From Pyropia haitanensis (taxonomy: Eukaryota; Rhodophyta; Bangiophyceae; Bangiales; Bangiaceae), in NCBI GenBank assembly GCA_008729055.1, contig SDUX01000007.1:3664090-3728089 (forward strand): 64,000 bases of DNA, given 5' to 3'. A program made the position numbers and the translations under genes. The stretch's first letter is position 1. The number at the start of each line of letters is the position of its first letter. The notes under the pieces were generated by a model. It saw only the letters and a program-made list of their open reading frames with translations. It had not been told where the DNA came from and made no database searches. Below, piece after piece: positions 62,550 to 64,000 of the stretch.

Positions 62550-63124
62550 TGCGCCGCTCATGGCAGGGAGGCTCGGCTCTTTTGTTTCGAGTCGGCCCCA
62601 TGCCTGCACTGGAATGCCTGTTGTTTGGAGTTTTCTTCGTTTTTCCTTCTTTTTATTGCTTGCGGGCTGCTCTGGCATGTGTTACTCAGTTTGGAGTCTC
62701 GTCTTGGCAAGCCGCAACTCTACCGGCACCTTTTGGAACATACATCAACCGGGGACACTTGTGTATATGCGTCCTCCTCAACACAGGCTGCAGGCAGGAT
62801 GCCGTGGGTACAAACTCAGCAGGGACGACACATGCAAGAGAGCAGCACAGGACCGGAAATAGGGGGAGCCAGCCGCAGCCAATCAAGACAGCTATGGACT
62901 GGTAACAAGGGTGCAAAAGGAGAAATAAAACAACTGGGCGGCAGAGGCGCCGCACAGAACAAGGAAGAAATGGAGCAGTGCAGCGCCGAAAAGCCCGCAA
63001 ACCGCAGGTACGGGCGCGGACTGCACGCACCCTGCGCCCTACGAGGGAGCCACCAATAGGGAGTGGCTGTGGCGCAGCCGCAGCTGGCAGTACAACCCAG
63101 CCTACGGGCGTCAAAGGGCAAACG
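62550..63124. other. intergenic region
   Basis: About 575 bp of ordinary composition between the convergent FKBP (+) and the membrane-protein exon (-). No gene seen. Confidence 0.5.
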
Positions 63125-63397
63125 CTACTTGGTCTGCCCATCGGCATCCGCGCCACCCGACACTGCCCAGGCGGCAAGACCGCCCGCAGTAAGAAAGGCC
63201 AGCGCAGAAGATCCACCCGCCAATAACAGCACAATGGACCGGAAGCTGCGGCGACGAAGCGAGGACCATATCAGAGAGAGAGCAGTGGCGAGCGCAAAGC
63301 ACACATACGCGCCGCCAGAGATGCAACCAACAGGGCTCGTGTTAGTATTACCAGTTCCATTCGATACGTACACACCACCCCCGTCGTGCCACTGATA
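63125..63397 (-). CDS. hypothetical membrane-protein terminal exon
   Basis: A minus-strand frame open from just after a likely splice acceptor (GATATCAG|TGG, near 63397) to TAG at 63125. It reads W-H-D-G-G-G-V-Y-V-S-N-G-T-G-N, then C-I-S-G-G-A-Y-V-C-F-A-L-A-T-A-L-S-L-I-W, a basic hinge S-L-R-R-R-S-F-R, and a second hydrophobic pair (S-I-V-L-L-L-A-G-G...F-L-T-A-G-G-L-A-A-W-A-V). This suggests two to three membrane segments. Upstream exon(s) are not identified; the exon at 63620-64000 is a candidate but the phase of the best donor does not match. Unknown family. Confidence 0.35.
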   Translation of the reverse strand, partial: YQWHDGGGVYVSNGTGNTNTSPVGCISGGAYVCFALATALSLIWSSLRRRSFRSIVLLLAGGSSALAFLTAGGLAAWAVSGGADADGQTK

Positions 63398-63619
63398 TCA
63401 TCCCAGTCAGAGTGACAGCTCCACTCGCACCGAAACTACGAGTCGCACTCTTCCAGAACAAGCCGAGTAGATGACTCTTCCTATCGGGGGCACCGCCACA
63501 GGCAGCGGCGCAGGGATCTCAACCGCGCGTCCCAATACATGCCCAGTGCACCACACCAGCCACAACCGCCGCCACCACCACTGCCATCCCCTCTCGGCAC
63601 CGCCCCTCCCCCAGACACA

Positions 63620-64000
63620 CGCGACCAACGCGACGTACGAAGTGGCGACATTGGCCCCCTGGGTGCCCTCGTCAAACACCAGTGGGCTGGACGCAAACGT
63701 GCTCTGGACGTTGGCGTAGCCAAGGTACAGCAGGAGCCCAACAACCGCCGCCACACCCGCCCCCCGCAACGCCTGTGATTTGGTCGGCATCGGGAACGGG
63801 GTGGGCCCGCCCTGCAGCTCCTCTGGCACCTCCTTGGCCGCGGCGGCCACCACCTTGACCTCCGGCTCCGCAGACGACTCCACAGACTCGTCCAGGGGCA
63901 CCGCCGGAAAGGAAGACGCCACCGACTCGACGTCCTCGGGCAGCACAATCCACCCATCCTGCGCGTCCACATAGTCCGCCTTGATGGGCCGCATCTCCTT
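63620..64000 (-). CDS. hypothetical single-pass membrane protein, partial (right edge)
   Basis: Frame runs in from the right edge (K-E-M-R-P-I-K-A-D-Y-V-D-A-Q-D-G-W-I-V-L-P-E-D). It has an acidic Ser/Glu-rich stretch (V-E-S-S-A-E-P-E-V-K-V-V-A-A-A-A-K-E), then one clear membrane segment (L-R-G-A-G-V-A-A-V-V-G-L-L-L-Y-L-G-Y-A). A strong donor, TTC|GTACGTCG, near 63635-63640 probably ends the exon; the frame itself stays open to 63407. Whether M at 63994 is the start or the exon begins outside the window cannot be seen. No family recognised. Confidence 0.45.

Overview
The window looks like a nuclear contig of a red alga, most likely a bangiophyte of the Porphyra/Pyropia type. Reasons: very high GC with long G/C homopolymers and GGC/GCC microsatellites; a spliced, transit-peptide-bearing phycobilisome rod linker; and short spliceosomal introns, most of whose donors read GTACGY. 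Genus is inference; the phycobilisome linker is the firm clue. I see no rRNA, tRNA, CRISPR or operon structure.

Layout. 1-1.4 kb: 3' part of an Ala-rich gene (-). 2.35-3.76: phycobilisome rod linker (+, 2 exons). 5.1-6.7: STAR/KH RNA-binding protein (-). 6.7-12.1: mostly gene-free, C/G-run-rich. 12.1-12.95: P/U-type (PHO80-like) cyclin (-). 13-19: low-complexity, unassigned. 19.06-33.2: a giant inverted duplication (arms about 3.6 kb, spacer 495 bp) whose arms each carry an intact gene for a secreted, four-repeat, Cys-rich precursor. Its right arm is split by a complete Ty1/copia retrotransposon (23376-29797) with matching LTRs and a 5-bp target duplication. 34.6-36.2: FIS1 (-, 4 exons). 38.85-51.13: a 12.3-kb PIF/Harbinger-type DNA transposon with 19-bp terminal inverted repeats, a DDE transposase (+), a Myb/SANT partner (-) and an unusual Cys-rich, 87-bp-repeat ORF (-). 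53.0-56.7: Gly/Ala-rich TPR gene (+). 57.05-57.42: short palindromic MITE-like element. 57.6-58.6: UTP11 (+). 59.2-60.6: bacterial-type phosphodiesterase/nucleotide pyrophosphatase (-). 61.4-62.5: lumenal FKBP prolyl isomerase (+, 3 exons). 63.1-64.0: exons of unidentified membrane protein(s) (-).

The host genes are unrelated housekeeping functions: light harvesting, RNA binding, cell cycle, organelle division, ribosome biogenesis and thylakoid-lumen folding. The two chloroplast proteins (rod linker, FKBP) are nuclear encoded with visible targeting sequences. About half the window is mobile or duplicated DNA. Four genes (1-1378, 52993-56691, 59155-60629, 61363-62549) need frame changes exactly at long G or C runs, nearly all consistent with one missing base. 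They are best read as intact genes with homopolymer errors, not pseudogenes.

Most notable: the duplicated secreted precursor, in which acidic spacers alternate with four Cys modules of fixed spacing C-x7-C-x8-C-x7-C. This layout resembles antimicrobial-peptide polyproteins.
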